Of a DNA stretch of 64,000 nucleotides, positions 51,513 to 61,017 are shown piece after piece. The position numbers and the translations under genes were made by a program. The DNA lies in NCBI GenBank assembly GCA_943369485.1, contig CALRNH020000004.1, forward strand, positions 62,001-126,000, given 5' to 3'. This DNA is from ATX-6F1 sp943369485 (GTDB lineage: Bacteria > Cyanobacteriota > Cyanobacteriia > PCC-6307 > Cyanobiaceae). The notes below the pieces were generated by a model. It was not told where the DNA came from. It was given only the letters and a program-made list of their open reading frames with translations, and did no database searches. Within the stretch, counting starts at the first letter, position 1; the number at the start of each line of letters is the position of its first letter.

Positions 51513-51830
51513 ATGACCCTTCCCCTTCTGGCCTCCACCTTCATCACCGTGTTCCTAGCCGAACTGGGTGACAAGACCCAGCTGGCCGTGGTGACCATCA
51601 GCGGCACCACGAACCGCCCTGGGGCCGTGTTCGCCGGCAGCTCGGCCGCCCTGGTGCTGGCGAGCCTGCTGGGGTCCGCCGCCGGGGGCTCCCTCTCCTC
51701 TGTGATTGCCCCGGAGACCCTTCAGCTGGCGGCGGCCCTGGGCTTTCTGTTGATCGGCGGCCGGCTGATCTGGCGCTCCACCCAGGCCGAGTCGCCCCCG
51801 TTGCCGGCTGGTGATCCCACCGATCCTTAG
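51513..51830 (+). CDS. TMEM165/GDT1 (UPF0016) family Mn2+/Ca2+ exporter, second half-gene
   Basis: 105 aa, three helices: TFITVFLAELGDKTQLAVV (metal motif), AGSSAALVLASLLGSAAGG and LAAALGFLLIGGRLIWR. Together with the upstream gene it likely makes a heterodimer equal to the fused Mnx of other cyanobacteria. ATG at 51513. Confidence 0.88.
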   Translation: MTLPLLASTFITVFLAELGDKTQLAVVTISGTTNRPGAVFAGSSAALVLASLLGSAAGGSLSSVIAPETLQLAAALGFLLIGGRLIWRSTQAESPPLPAGDPTDP

Positions 51831-51914
51831 AGTCAAGGTTCAAGACGCACGTCCGCCTGGGCTTCGCTGCACGCCCAGACGGCCGAGGTGCCCATCGCCG
51901 CCCCACCGCCCCCG

Positions 51915-54221
51915 ATGAAGTTCACGGTCGCCGACCTGCTCGACCAGCTCCCCGCCAGCGATCCGTTGCCGGTCGCCAAGTTGGAGAAGGCGCTCGGTTT
52001 GAGCCTTAAGGTCGACAAGGATCAGCTGCGCATCGCCCTCGACGGCCTCAGTCGCGTCGGCCTGGTGGATGCCGATGGCGAGGCGGTCAGCCGCCGGCTG
52101 GACGAAGGTCTGATCGAGGCGCGGCTGCGCTGCTCCAGCAAGGGTTTCTGTTTCGCCCTGCGGGACGACGGCGGCGAAGACATCTACATCCGTGACCACC
52201 AGCTCAACCATGCCTGGAACGGCGATCGGGTGCTGGTGCGCATCACCCGCGACGGCGGTCGCCGCCGCTCCCCTGAAGGGGGCGTCCAGTGCATTCTCGA
52301 ACGCGGCACCACCTCGCTGCTGGCCCAGGTGGCGCAGCAGAGCGAGCGGCTGGTGGCGCTGCCCCTGGATGACCGCCTGCTCACCACCGTCGAGCTGCCC
52401 GAGACCGACAGCGCCCACCTGAGCCCTGAGCAGGACTCTGTGGTGGAGGTGCGCATCGACCGCTACCCGGTGGGCCAGTTCGCCCCCCAGGGCCATGTGG
52501 CCCGCAGCCTGGCCATCAACGGTGGCCCCGAATCCGACCTGGATCTGCTGATCACCAAGCACGGCCTTCGGGACCGACCGGCCGCGCCCCGCACCACGCT
52601 CAAGAGCCTGCCTGAGAAAGGCCGCAACGATCTGACCGCCCTGCCCACCTTGCTGCTGGAGGGCTGGAGTGGCGGTGACGCCCCCCTGCTGCCGGCCGTG
52701 TCCCTGGAGGACACCGGCGAGGGCTGGCGGCTGTGGGTCCACGCTCCGGCGGTGGCCGAGCGGCTGAGCCCAGGCGGCAGCTTTGATCTTTGGCTGCGGG
52801 AGGAGGCGGAAGCCCTCTGCATCGGTCCCCGCTGGCTGCCCCTGCTCACCCCCGCCCTCACCAGGGCGGCCGCCTTGGGCACCGGTGAGAGCCAGTCGGC
52901 CCTGTCGGTGGCCCTGGATCTCGATCGCCAGGGTGCGTTGCAGCACTACACCTTCAGCCGCAGCAGCGTCAGCGTCGATGCCCAGGTCGATGCCAGGACG
53001 CTCCAGGCGCTCGCTGAGCGCAAGCCCAAGGCCCGCACCGTGCCCGCCGCCCTCAAGGCTCTCAAGGATCAGCTCCCCCTGCTGGAGCAGTTGATCGAAC
53101 TGGCGGGGCTGCTGCGTCAGCAACGGCTGCAAGCGGGCTCGATTGATCTGGACCTGCCCACCCCGGCGATCGAGAGCCTCGGAGATCTGACCACGGCGTC
53201 CCCGGATGAGACCCGTGAAGGCTGGCTGGTGTCCCTGGACCAGACCCATCCCTTCGCCCTGTTGCGGGAACTGCTGATCCCGGCCCACCGGGCCCTGGGC
53301 CGCCACCTGGCTTCCCTGGATCTGCCGGGGCTGTATGCCACCAACGAGGCCCCCGACCCGGCCGATCTGAACGAGGTCGCCAAGGCGGCTCTGGCCCTGG
53401 AGATCCCCCTGGAGCTTTCGGCCGATGGCAACGCCAGCGCCTCGGAGCTGGCCTCGGCCTTTGCCACCAGCGACCGCGCCCGGGTGTTGCAGCAGCAACT
53501 CAAGGACAGCCTGCGGCCGGTGCTGCTGAGCGAAGCCCCAGGCCCCAACCACGTGGTCGGTGAGGACACCGCCTATGCCCCCTGGGCCCTGCCCGCGCTC
53601 CACTACGCCGACATCTGGAACCAGCAGGTGCTGGTGCTGCTGCTCAGTGAGGGCAAGGACCGTCCCTCCGTGCGCCACAAGACCAAGGTGGACCTGGCCT
53701 CCGACAGCTGCCATGGCCAGGTGGACTGGCCGCTGCTGCCCCCCAGCACCTTGACTCCGATCCAGGAGGCCCGCAGCAGCGCCCTGCTGCACCGCCTCAA
53801 TGCCCGCTCACGCTTCGTGCAGGAGTTGCACGCCGATGCCCTGGCCCTGGCCCAGGCGCGCGAGGCCGAGCCATTGGTGGGTCAGACCCTGCCGGGGGTG
53901 ATCAGCGGCGTGCAGAGCTATGGCTTCTTTGTCGAGGTGCCCCCTTCCCAGGTGGAGGGACTGGTGCATGTGAGCTCCCTGAAAGACGACTGGTACGAAT
54001 ACCGTTCCCGCCAGAACCGTCTGGTGGGCCGCAAGAACCGGCGCACCTACATGCTCGGCGATGCCGTCGATGTGGTGATCCAGAAGGTGGATGTGCTGCG
54101 CCACCAGATCGACCTGGTCGTGGTGCAGCCCGATGGCGGCGAGGGAACGGAGTCCGGCACCGCTGAGGCCTCTGGTTTCGCTGCAGCCGAAACCTTTCCG
54201 GTGGACCCTGGCGAGGATTGA
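51915..54221 (+). CDS. RNB (RNase II/R)-family protein with degenerate catalytic residues
   Basis: 768 aa. N-terminal helix-turn-helix/cold-shock part (MKFTVADLLDQLP, SKGFCFALRDDG, HAWNGDRVLVRI), an RNB-like core (~235-600) and a C-terminal S1 domain (~660-745: LPGVISGVQSYGFFVEVP, VEGLVHVSSLKDDWY). In active RNases the RNB core holds DxxDAxDxDDA; here residues ~249-262 read LLEGWSGGDAPLLPAVSLED, with those Asp lost. The SPIRRYAD motif is LPALHYADI, so its Arg is lost too. ATG at 51915 is preferred over the GTG at 51888. Confidence 0.88.
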   Translation: MKFTVADLLDQLPASDPLPVAKLEKALGLSLKVDKDQLRIALDGLSRVGLVDADGEAVSRRLDEGLIEARLRCSSKGFCFALRDDGGEDIYIRDHQLNHAWNGDRVLVRITRDGGRRRSPEGGVQCILERGTTSLLAQVAQQSERLVALPLDDRLLTTVELPETDSAHLSPEQDSVVEVRIDRYPVGQFAPQGHVARSLAINGGPESDLDLLITKHGLRDRPAAPRTTLKSLPEKGRNDLTALPTLLLEGWSGGDAPLLPAVSLEDTGEGWRLWVHAPAVAERLSPGGSFDLWLREEAEALCIGPRWLPLLTPALTRAAALGTGESQSALSVALDLDRQGALQHYTFSRSSVSVDAQVDARTLQALAERKPKARTVPAALKALKDQLPLLEQLIELAGLLRQQRLQAGSIDLDLPTPAIESLGDLTTASPDETREGWLVSLDQTHPFALLRELLIPAHRALGRHLASLDLPGLYATNEAPDPADLNEVAKAALALEIPLELSADGNASASELASAFATSDRARVLQQQLKDSLRPVLLSEAPGPNHVVGEDTAYAPWALPALHYADIWNQQVLVLLLSEGKDRPSVRHKTKVDLASDSCHGQVDWPLLPPSTLTPIQEARSSALLHRLNARSRFVQELHADALALAQAREAEPLVGQTLPGVISGVQSYGFFVEVPPSQVEGLVHVSSLKDDWYEYRSRQNRLVGRKNRRTYMLGDAVDVVIQKVDVLRHQIDLVVVQPDGGEGTESGTAEASGFAAAETFPVDPGED

Positions 54222-54223
54222 CC

Positions 54224-54838
54224 ATGGACCCGGTGGTGCTGGCCGTGTCCGGCGCTTCGGCCCAGCCCCTGGCCCAGCGGGCCCTGCAGTTGCTGCTGGA
54301 GGCGGGCGAGAGGGTGGAACTTGTGACCAGCAGGGGGGCGATCGGGGTCTGGCAGGCAGAGCTGGGGCTCAGGGTTCCGTCGGAACCGGAGGCCCAGGAG
54401 GCCTTCTGGCGGCAGCGCACGGGCACCATTTCAGGCGAACTCCATTGCCATCGCTGGAATGACCAGGCCGCTGCGATCGCCAGCGGCAGTTACCGCACCC
54501 GCGGCATGGTGATCCTGCCGGCGAGCATGGGCACCGTGGGGCGGATTGCTTCGGGGGTCGCCCTTGATCTGATCGAGCGGGCGGCGGACGTGCACCTCAA
54601 GGAGGGCCGGCCCCTGGTGATCTCCCCCCGGGAGATGCCGTGGAGCCTGGTGCACCTGCGCAATCTCACCGCCCTGGCCGAGGCGGGGGCCCGCATCGCC
54701 CCGCCGGTGCCCGCCTGGTACCACCGCCCCAGCACGATCGAGGAGATGGTGGATTTTCTGGTGATTCGGGTGTTCGATTGCCTCGGCTACGACCTCGGCG
54801 CCCTGCGTCGCTGGCAAGGTCCCCATTCCCTTTCCTGA
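54224..54838 (+). CDS. ubiX: Flavin prenyltransferase UbiX
   Basis: 204 aa. Makes prenylated FMN for UbiD decarboxylases. LAVSGASAQPLAQRAL (FMN site), VILPASMGTVGRIASGVA, LVISPREMPWSLVHLRNLTA and a C-terminal STIEEMVDFLVIRVFDCLG are all typical. ATG at 54224 has GAGGA seven bases upstream; the TTG at 54218 is out of favour. Confidence 0.94.
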   Translation: MDPVVLAVSGASAQPLAQRALQLLLEAGERVELVTSRGAIGVWQAELGLRVPSEPEAQEAFWRQRTGTISGELHCHRWNDQAAAIASGSYRTRGMVILPASMGTVGRIASGVALDLIERAADVHLKEGRPLVISPREMPWSLVHLRNLTALAEAGARIAPPVPAWYHRPSTIEEMVDFLVIRVFDCLGYDLGALRRWQGPHSLS

Positions 54839-54845
54839 ACGGCCC

Positions 54846-55430
54846 GTGTTCCGTCGCCTGCTGCTGATCCCCCTGCTGGCACCTTTGCTGGCAGTGCTTC
54901 TGGTGGGCGCGCTCAACCCCCGGCCTGTCCTGCGGCTGCGGCTGCTGGTGTGGAGCGCACCGGCCTTGCCGATCGGAATCTGGATGGCCCTGGCAGCGGG
55001 GAGTGGTGCCCTGCTCAGCGGCGGGGCCACCGCCCTGGCCCTGCGCTCCGGTTCTCCAGCCCTGCGTCGCCGGCTGCGCCAGGGCGCCGCCGGTGCACCT
55101 TGGCAGAGGCCCAACCGGCCGCGCCCGGCCGCAGAACCTGAGCGGGACCCAGACATTGCTGATCCCGCCGGCGCGGCCCCCACCAGCGGCCAGGGGCCGT
55201 GGCCGCGCCGAGCCCCCCAGGACCCTCCTCCCACGGTGTCGGTGCCGTTTCGGGTGATTCGCAAGGGCAAAGGCATCGGCACGGCGGCGGCGGCCACCGC
55301 AGGGGCTAGTGCGCCCCAGGCCCATGCTCCGGCCCGTGCCACCGTCGCCACGGGCCCTTCCCATGAGCGCGGCCCCGCGGCGGCCGATCCCGATGAGAGC
55401 TGGGACAGCCCCGGGCAGGACGACTGGTAG
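54846..55430 (+). CDS. Membrane protein with two N-terminal helices and basic Pro-rich tail
   Basis: 194 aa, unrecognised; resembles LapA-like cyanobacterial proteins. Helices LLLIPLLAPLLAVLLVGAL and LPIGIWMALAAGSGALLSGG are followed by a disordered Ala/Pro/Arg-rich tail that ends DESWDSPGQDDW, with a short VSVPFRVIRKGK block. GTG at 54846 follows ubiX by 7 bases. Confidence 0.6.
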   Translation: MFRRLLLIPLLAPLLAVLLVGALNPRPVLRLRLLVWSAPALPIGIWMALAAGSGALLSGGATALALRSGSPALRRRLRQGAAGAPWQRPNRPRPAAEPERDPDIADPAGAAPTSGQGPWPRRAPQDPPPTVSVPFRVIRKGKGIGTAAAATAGASAPQAHAPARATVATGPSHERGPAAADPDESWDSPGQDDW

Positions 55431-55479
55431 GGCGCCCCGCTTCTAAAGTCCTGGCACCCGTCCACGTCAGGTTTGCGCC

Positions 55480-55935
55480 GTGAGCGATCCGACCAGCCCA
55501 GAGACCAGCCCAGAACCCAGCCCAGCTGCCGCATCAACCGCCGCCAAGCCTGCGGCGGCCAAGGCCAAGCCCCCCGCCCCGGAGGACAAACCCTTCGACG
55601 TGTTCATCCCCGAGCTGTTCCTGCCCGCCCTGCGCGAGCGCCTCGAGGCTTCCGGTGCTGCCCTCGCTGAGCTGGTGTTTGAGCAGGGATCGCTCCCCGT
55701 GGTGGCCAGCCCCGCCTGGCAGGTGAAGGGGGCCTTGACGGGGGGCAGACGTTTTTGGCTGAGCTTCGTCGACGCCGACATCAACGGCGCCAAGACCTTC
55801 GCCCTGGCCGAGGGGGGGAGCGAGCCCACCCTGCTGGAGTCATTCCTCGTGGATGAGAAAAAGAGCACTCTGGCGCTGCTGGTGTCGCGGGTTGTGTCAA
55901 GGCTCAACGGCCAGAAGTGGCTCGGCCCCAACTGA
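55480..55935 (+). CDS. DUF2996 family protein
   Basis: 151 aa. Ala/Pro-rich leader (1-35), then the domain: DVFIPELFLPALRERLEASG, FEQGSLPVVASPAWQVKG, RRFWLSFVDADINGAKTFAL and KKSTLALLVSRVVSRLNGQK. Found in cyanobacteria and plastids; function unknown. GTG at 55480. Directly upstream of acsF. Confidence 0.85.
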   Translation: MSDPTSPETSPEPSPAAASTAAKPAAAKAKPPAPEDKPFDVFIPELFLPALRERLEASGAALAELVFEQGSLPVVASPAWQVKGALTGGRRFWLSFVDADINGAKTFALAEGGSEPTLLESFLVDEKKSTLALLVSRVVSRLNGQKWLGPN

Positions 55936-55950
55936 GGGCTCCAGCCCCCT

Positions 55951-55956
55951 TACGAT
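55951..55956 (+). promoter_or_regulatory. Possible -10 element (TACGAT) before acsF
   Basis: TACGAT, 28 bases before the acsF ATG, identical to the element before lpxD. No clear -35. Confidence 0.3.
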
Positions 55957-55984
55957 GGCGCTTGAGACTTAAGCCTGGTCCGCG

Positions 55985-57073
55985 ATGGTGCCCCCCGCTG
56001 CCACAGCCACCGTCCCTGGCGCCGCCCCAGGGGCTGCCGCCACCTTCAAGGAGCCCGTCAAGGACACGATCCTGACGCCGCGGTTCTACACCACGGACTT
56101 CGAGGCCATGGCGGCCATGGACCTCCGGCCCAACGAGGTGGAACTCGAGGCGATCTGCGAGGAGTTCCGCAAGGATTACAACCGCCACCACTTTGTCCGT
56201 AACGAGGAATTCGAAGGAGCGGCCGACAAGCTCGATCCAGAGACCCGAAGGGTGTTCGTGGAGTTTCTTGAGCAGAGCTGCACCTCGGAGTTCTCAGGCT
56301 TCCTGCTCTACAAGGAGCTCAGTCGCCGCATCAAGGAGAAGAACCCCCTGTTGGCCGAGTGCTTCGCGCACATGGCCCGTGATGAGGCCCGCCATGCCGG
56401 ATTCCTGAACAAGTCGATGGGTGATTTCGGGCTCCAGCTCGATCTCGGTTTCCTCACCGCCAGCAAGTCCTACACCTACTTCAAGCCCAAGTTCATTTTC
56501 TACGCCACCTACCTCTCCGAGAAGATCGGCTACTGGCGCTACATCGCCATCTACCGCCACCTCGAGCAGCACCCCGAGAGCAAGATCTTCCCGATCTTCA
56601 ACTTCTTCGAGAGCTGGTGCCAGGACGAGAACCGCCACGGTGACTTCTTCGACGCCCTGATGAAGGCCCAGCCAGACACCGTCCGTGGCCTGACGTCCCG
56701 TCTGTGGTGTCGCTTCTTCCTGCTCGCGGTGTTCGCCACCATGTACGTGCGCGACGTGGCCCGCAAGGAGTTCTACGAAGCCCTCGGCCTTGATGCCCGT
56801 GACTACGACAAGTACGTGATTGCCAAGACCAACGAGACCTCCGCCCGGGTGTTTCCCGTGGTGCTCAATGTCGAGCATCCCAAGTTCTATCCACGGCTGG
56901 AGCGGATCATCAGCAACAACGCCGCCCTCAGTGCCGTCGAGGCCTCAGGCGGACCTGGGCCCCTGAAGGTGCTGCGCAAATTGCCCTACTGGACCGCCAA
57001 CGGGCTTGTCATGGCCAAGCTGTTCCTGACGGCTCCGATTCGGAGCGAACAGTTCCAGCCGGCCGTTCGTTGA
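55985..57073 (+). CDS. acsF: Mg-protoporphyrin IX monomethyl ester oxidative cyclase (aerobic)
   Basis: Forms the fifth ring of chlorophyll, a di-iron oxygenase at the membrane. 362 aa. ILTPRFYTTDFEAMAAMDL, LEQSCTSEFSGFLLYKELSRR, HMARDEARHAGFLN and WCQDENRHGDFFDALM carry the ExxH iron ligands (EARH, ENRH). ATG at 55985. Oxygen-dependent type, as expected for an aerobic phototroph. Confidence 0.97.
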   Translation: MVPPAATATVPGAAPGAAATFKEPVKDTILTPRFYTTDFEAMAAMDLRPNEVELEAICEEFRKDYNRHHFVRNEEFEGAADKLDPETRRVFVEFLEQSCTSEFSGFLLYKELSRRIKEKNPLLAECFAHMARDEARHAGFLNKSMGDFGLQLDLGFLTASKSYTYFKPKFIFYATYLSEKIGYWRYIAIYRHLEQHPESKIFPIFNFFESWCQDENRHGDFFDALMKAQPDTVRGLTSRLWCRFFLLAVFATMYVRDVARKEFYEALGLDARDYDKYVIAKTNETSARVFPVVLNVEHPKFYPRLERIISNNAALSAVEASGGPGPLKVLRKLPYWTANGLVMAKLFLTAPIRSEQFQPAVR

Positions 57074-57103
57074 TTCACAGTCTCCTACCCCCTGAGCCCC
57101 CCA

Positions 57104-58537
57104 TTGCTGTCCTCCCCTGCCGCCGTAAGGGCGGTTGAACCTTTCGATCAGCTGTGGCAGCCACAGCTGGAATCACTTCTTGCCGCCGGCTGCGGGGCTG
57201 GGGCCGATCTGGTGGAGGTGTTCCTCGAACGCACCGATGTGGTCGGTGTGCTGGCGGAGCAGGACCGCATCACCAGCGTCAGCCCCGGTCTGGGCCGCGG
57301 CGCCGGGCTGAGGGTCTTCCTCGGGGAGCGCGATGGTTTTGTCAGCACCAATGATCTGAGCGAGGCGGGCCTGTTCACGGCCCTCGACCAGGCCCTGGGG
57401 ATGCTGGGGCTGCAGCGGCTGGCCCAGGCCCACAGCGGGTTCGAGGGTCTGCCGATGCTGCAGGATTTCGCCCGGGAGAAGGCCGCCTGGCTCGGCCGTT
57501 GTCCTGGTCTGGGGGAGGCCACCGACCGGCTGCTGGAGGGCACCGCCCAGCTCGATCGCCTCGGAGCGCACCTGCAGGTGCGCCGCGGCAGCTACTCCCG
57601 CGACTGGCAGGAGGTGCTGGTGGCCGCCAGCGACGGCACCTTCGCCCGCGACATCCGCCTGCATCAGTCGGTGGGGCTGAACGTGCTGGCGGCCGATGGC
57701 GAGCACCGGGCGAGCCTGGGGCGCCGCTACGGCACCTCCGGACGACCCGACGACCTGCGCGAGTGGGATGCCGAGGCGGCAGCCCGCGACCTCTGCGCCA
57801 GTACCGGGACGATGCTTTACGCCGACTACGTGGAGGCGGGCCAGTGGCCGGTGGTGTTGGCCAACCGGTTCGGGGGGGTGATCTTCCACGAGGCGTGCGG
57901 GCATCTGCTGGAAACCACCCAGGTGGAACGTGGCACCACCCCCTTCGCTGAACGGGTTGGGGATGTGATCGCCCATCCGGCCGTCACGGCGATCGATGAG
58001 GGCCTCAGTGATGGCGCCTTCGGCAGCCTGTCCATGGACGACGAGGGCATGGAGCCCCAGCGCACGGTGCTGATCGAAAACGGCGTGCTCCAGCGATTCC
58101 TCTCCGACCGGGCCGGGGAGCGTCGAACGGGCCATGCCCGCACGGGCAGCGGCCGTCGCCAGAGCCACGCCTTCGCTGCCGCCAGCCGCATGCGCAACAC
58201 CTTCATCGCCGCCGGTCCCCACACCCCCGAGCAGTTGATCGCCTCGGTGGATCGGGGCCTTTATTGCAAGACCATGGGCGGCGGCAGCGTCGGGCCCACG
58301 GGCCAGTTCAACTTCTCCGTCGAGGAGGGCTACCTGATCGAGAACGGCCAGCTCACCAAACCGGTGAAGGGGGCCACCTTGATCGGCGAGGCCAAGGAGG
58401 TGATGCCGAGGATTTCAATGTGCGCCAATGATCTGGAACTGGCGGCGGGTTATTGCGGCTCGGTGAGCGGCAGCATCTATGTCACCGTCGGTCAGCCCCA
58501 CATCAAGGTGGATTCGATCACCGTGGGGGGGCGTTGA
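57104..58537 (+). CDS. tldD: TldD metalloprotease
   Basis: 477 aa. With TldE/PmbA forms a heterodimeric zinc protease that trims modified or antibiotic peptides. FGGVIFHEACGHLLETTQ contains the HExxxH zinc site; IDEGLSDGAFGSLSMDDEGM and TGPTGQFNFSVEEGYLIEN-like blocks (SVGPTGQFNFSVEEGYLI) follow. TTG at 57104 is the start consistent with the N-terminus; no ATG is nearby. Confidence 0.95.
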   Translation: MLSSPAAVRAVEPFDQLWQPQLESLLAAGCGAGADLVEVFLERTDVVGVLAEQDRITSVSPGLGRGAGLRVFLGERDGFVSTNDLSEAGLFTALDQALGMLGLQRLAQAHSGFEGLPMLQDFAREKAAWLGRCPGLGEATDRLLEGTAQLDRLGAHLQVRRGSYSRDWQEVLVAASDGTFARDIRLHQSVGLNVLAADGEHRASLGRRYGTSGRPDDLREWDAEAAARDLCASTGTMLYADYVEAGQWPVVLANRFGGVIFHEACGHLLETTQVERGTTPFAERVGDVIAHPAVTAIDEGLSDGAFGSLSMDDEGMEPQRTVLIENGVLQRFLSDRAGERRTGHARTGSGRRQSHAFAAASRMRNTFIAAGPHTPEQLIASVDRGLYCKTMGGGSVGPTGQFNFSVEEGYLIENGQLTKPVKGATLIGEAKEVMPRISMCANDLELAAGYCGSVSGSIYVTVGQPHIKVDSITVGGR

Positions 58538-58540
58538 GTC

Positions 58541-59938
58541 ATGGCTGTTGATTCCAGTGAGGCCAGCTCCATCGGCATCACGTCCACCCTGGCCAGTCGC
58601 ATCGACGCCGATCGTCTGCGGGGGCGTCTGGAAGATCTGGCTCGGGAACTCTCGATTTCCCGCTGGGACCTCGGGGCGGCCTGCAGCACCGACACCTCCG
58701 TGCAGGTGGACCGGGGCGAGGCCAAGCAGCTCAAGGGGGCCCAGCGCAGTTCGATCACCGTGCGGGTCTGGAACGGTGATGGGCTGGTGGGAATCACCAG
58801 CACCTCCGATCTGACCGACAGCGGCCTGGCCCGGGCCCTGGCCAGCGCCAGGGAGGCCAGCGCCTTCGGCAACTCCGAGGACACCCCCGCCTTCTCGCCC
58901 CTGGCCACCGCGCCCCTGGCCCCGCTGGAGCAACCGCTGCATGAGCCCCGAGGCATCCTGACCCTGCTCGACACCCTCAAGCAGGCCGAGCGTGAGTTGC
59001 TCGGACGTCACACCGCCATCACCACTGTTCCCTACAACGGCCTGGCGGAGCGCAGCAGCGAACGCCTTTACCTCAACAGCGAGGGGGCCAGCCGCCACCA
59101 GCGGCTCACCACCGCCAGCGTCTATCTCTACGCCCGCGCCGAGGAGACGGGCCGCAAACCGCGCAGCAGCGGAGCCGTGCGTCTGGCCTACGGCGCTGAT
59201 GCCCTCGACGTGGCCGGCTGCATCGATGAGGCGGCTGGGCGCACCATTCGCCACCTCGACTACGCCCCGATCGAGACGGGTTATTACACCTGCTGTTTCA
59301 GCCCCGAGGCCTTCCTCGATCTGATCGGAGCCTTCAGCAGCCTGTTCAATGCCCGCGCCGTGCTGGATGGGGTGAGCCTGAGCACACGGGAATCCCTGGG
59401 CCAGTCCCTGGCGGTGCCGTTCTTCCAGCTCCATGACAACGGCCTTCACCCCGGCAACGTCGGTGCCAGTGCTTTTGATGGCGAAGGCACCCCCACCCGG
59501 CGTCTGGCGCTAGTTGAGAACGGAGTGCTCGCCAACTTCCTGCATTCGGAGGCCACCGCCCGGGCGTTTGGCGTGGCGCCCACGGGCCATGCGGGTCTGG
59601 GGGCGAAGGTGTCGGTGGGACCCGACTGGTTCGAAGTGGGGGGCAAGGGCGGTCAGCAGGGTCTGGATCGCCACAGCGCCGATGGGATCGTCTGGATCGA
59701 TTCGCTCTCGGCCTTGCATGCGGGTGTCAAGGCCAGCCAGGGCTCCTTTTCCCTGCCCTTCGACGGCTGGCTGGTGAAGGGCGGTGAAGCCCGCTCGATC
59801 GAGGCGGCCACCGTCGCCGGTGACATCCGCTCGGTGCTCAACGGCATCGTGGGTTTCGAGGGTGAGGCCAAGATCACCCCCGATGGCCTTTGCCCCCACG
59901 TCTGGGTGGAAGGGCTCTCGATCACCGGCGACGCCTGA
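58541..59938 (+). CDS. pmbA: TldE/PmbA family protein
   Basis: 465 aa, non-catalytic partner of TldD. DTSVQVDRGEAKQLKGAQ, LLFQ-type region CCFSPEAFLDLIGAFSSLF, GTPTRRLALVENGVLANFL and SLPFDGWLVKGGEARS fit the family. ATG at 58541 lies 3 bases after the tldD stop, so they are co-translated, as expected for subunits. Confidence 0.93.
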   Translation: MAVDSSEASSIGITSTLASRIDADRLRGRLEDLARELSISRWDLGAACSTDTSVQVDRGEAKQLKGAQRSSITVRVWNGDGLVGITSTSDLTDSGLARALASAREASAFGNSEDTPAFSPLATAPLAPLEQPLHEPRGILTLLDTLKQAERELLGRHTAITTVPYNGLAERSSERLYLNSEGASRHQRLTTASVYLYARAEETGRKPRSSGAVRLAYGADALDVAGCIDEAAGRTIRHLDYAPIETGYYTCCFSPEAFLDLIGAFSSLFNARAVLDGVSLSTRESLGQSLAVPFFQLHDNGLHPGNVGASAFDGEGTPTRRLALVENGVLANFLHSEATARAFGVAPTGHAGLGAKVSVGPDWFEVGGKGGQQGLDRHSADGIVWIDSLSALHAGVKASQGSFSLPFDGWLVKGGEARSIEAATVAGDIRSVLNGIVGFEGEAKITPDGLCPHVWVEGLSITGDA

Positions 59939-59949
59939 GCTGTCCGGCT

Positions 59950-61014
59950 TTGAAGGTTCTGTTCTGGGGCACCCCCGCCTACGCGGTGCCCACCCTCGAG
60001 GCTCTGGTGGCGGCGGGCCACGAACTCGTTGGTGTTGTCAGTCAGCCGGATCGGCGCCGGGGTCGGGGCAAGGAGCTTGTGCCCTCGCCCGTGAAGGCCC
60101 GGGCCCTGGAGCTCGGACTGCCGGTGGTCACCCCGGAGCGCATCCGCAGGGAGCCCGCCGCCCAGCAAGCCCTGGCCGAGCTGGGAGCTGAGCTGTCGGT
60201 GGTGGTGGCCTTCGGCCAGATCCTGCCCCCCGAGGTGCTGGCCCAGCCGCCCCTGGGCTGCTGGAACGGCCATGGCTCGCTGCTGCCCCGCTGGCGCGGC
60301 GCCGGCCCGATCCAGTGGAGCCTGCTGGAGGGCGATCCCGTCACCGGGGTGGGGATCATGGCGATGGAGGAGGGCCTCGACAGCGGGCCGGTGCTGCTCG
60401 AGCGATCGATCCCGATCGGCCTGCTGGAGAACGCCCAGCGGCTGGGGGAGCGGCTGAGCGAGCTCACGGCAGAGCTGTTCGTTGCGGCCCTGCCACGCAT
60501 TGAGGCGGCTGGCCCCGGTCCCCAGGCTGAGCGCTGGGGGCGGCTGGGGGTGCGCCCCCAGGGCGAAGCCGGCCTGAGCTACGCCCGGATGCTGAACAAG
60601 GCTGATTTCAGCCTCGATTGGAGCGCTTCGGCCCTGGACCTCCACCGCCGGGTGATGGGGCTCTATCCCGGCGCCCACACCAGCTGGCGGGGCCAGCGCC
60701 TCAAGCTGCTGGCCACCGAGCCCCTGGTGCGGCGCCTGGCGACCCAGCTCTCTCCCGAGGGTGCTGCGCTGGCGGAGCGTTGGGCTCCGTCCCTGGGCGC
60801 CGATCCCGTGGCAGGAGCCGTTGCTCCGGGCACGGTGCTGGAGCGGCTGGAGACCACGGGGCTCGTGGTGGCCACCGGCGGCTGCCCGCTGCTGCTTCGC
60901 GCCGCCCAGCTGGAGGGCAAGCGGTCCGCGGCTGGCCTGGCTCTGCTGCAGCAACTGGGGGCCGAAGTGGGAGAGAGGTTGGGCGCGCCGCGCTTCGAGC
61001 GCGCCCAGACCTGA
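59950..61014 (+). CDS. fmt: Methionyl-tRNA formyltransferase
   Basis: Formylates initiator tRNA. 354 aa from TTG at 59950 (KVLFWGTPAYAVPTLEAL). The formyl-THF site has WNGHGSLLPRWRGAGPIQW (Asn and His catalytic) and MEEGLDSGPVL (Asp). C-terminal tRNA-binding domain follows from ~200. TTG is the only start preserving the first strand; the open frame from 59890 is a leader. rlmH follows after 3 bases. Confidence 0.94.
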   Translation: MKVLFWGTPAYAVPTLEALVAAGHELVGVVSQPDRRRGRGKELVPSPVKARALELGLPVVTPERIRREPAAQQALAELGAELSVVVAFGQILPPEVLAQPPLGCWNGHGSLLPRWRGAGPIQWSLLEGDPVTGVGIMAMEEGLDSGPVLLERSIPIGLLENAQRLGERLSELTAELFVAALPRIEAAGPGPQAERWGRLGVRPQGEAGLSYARMLNKADFSLDWSASALDLHRRVMGLYPGAHTSWRGQRLKLLATEPLVRRLATQLSPEGAALAERWAPSLGADPVAGAVAPGTVLERLETTGLVVATGGCPLLLRAAQLEGKRSAAGLALLQQLGAEVGERLGAPRFERAQT

Positions 61015-61017
61015 TCG

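Noticed and set aside
57173..58222. 349-aa minus-strand frame over tldD
   Set aside because: Complement of tldD, which carries the zinc motif.
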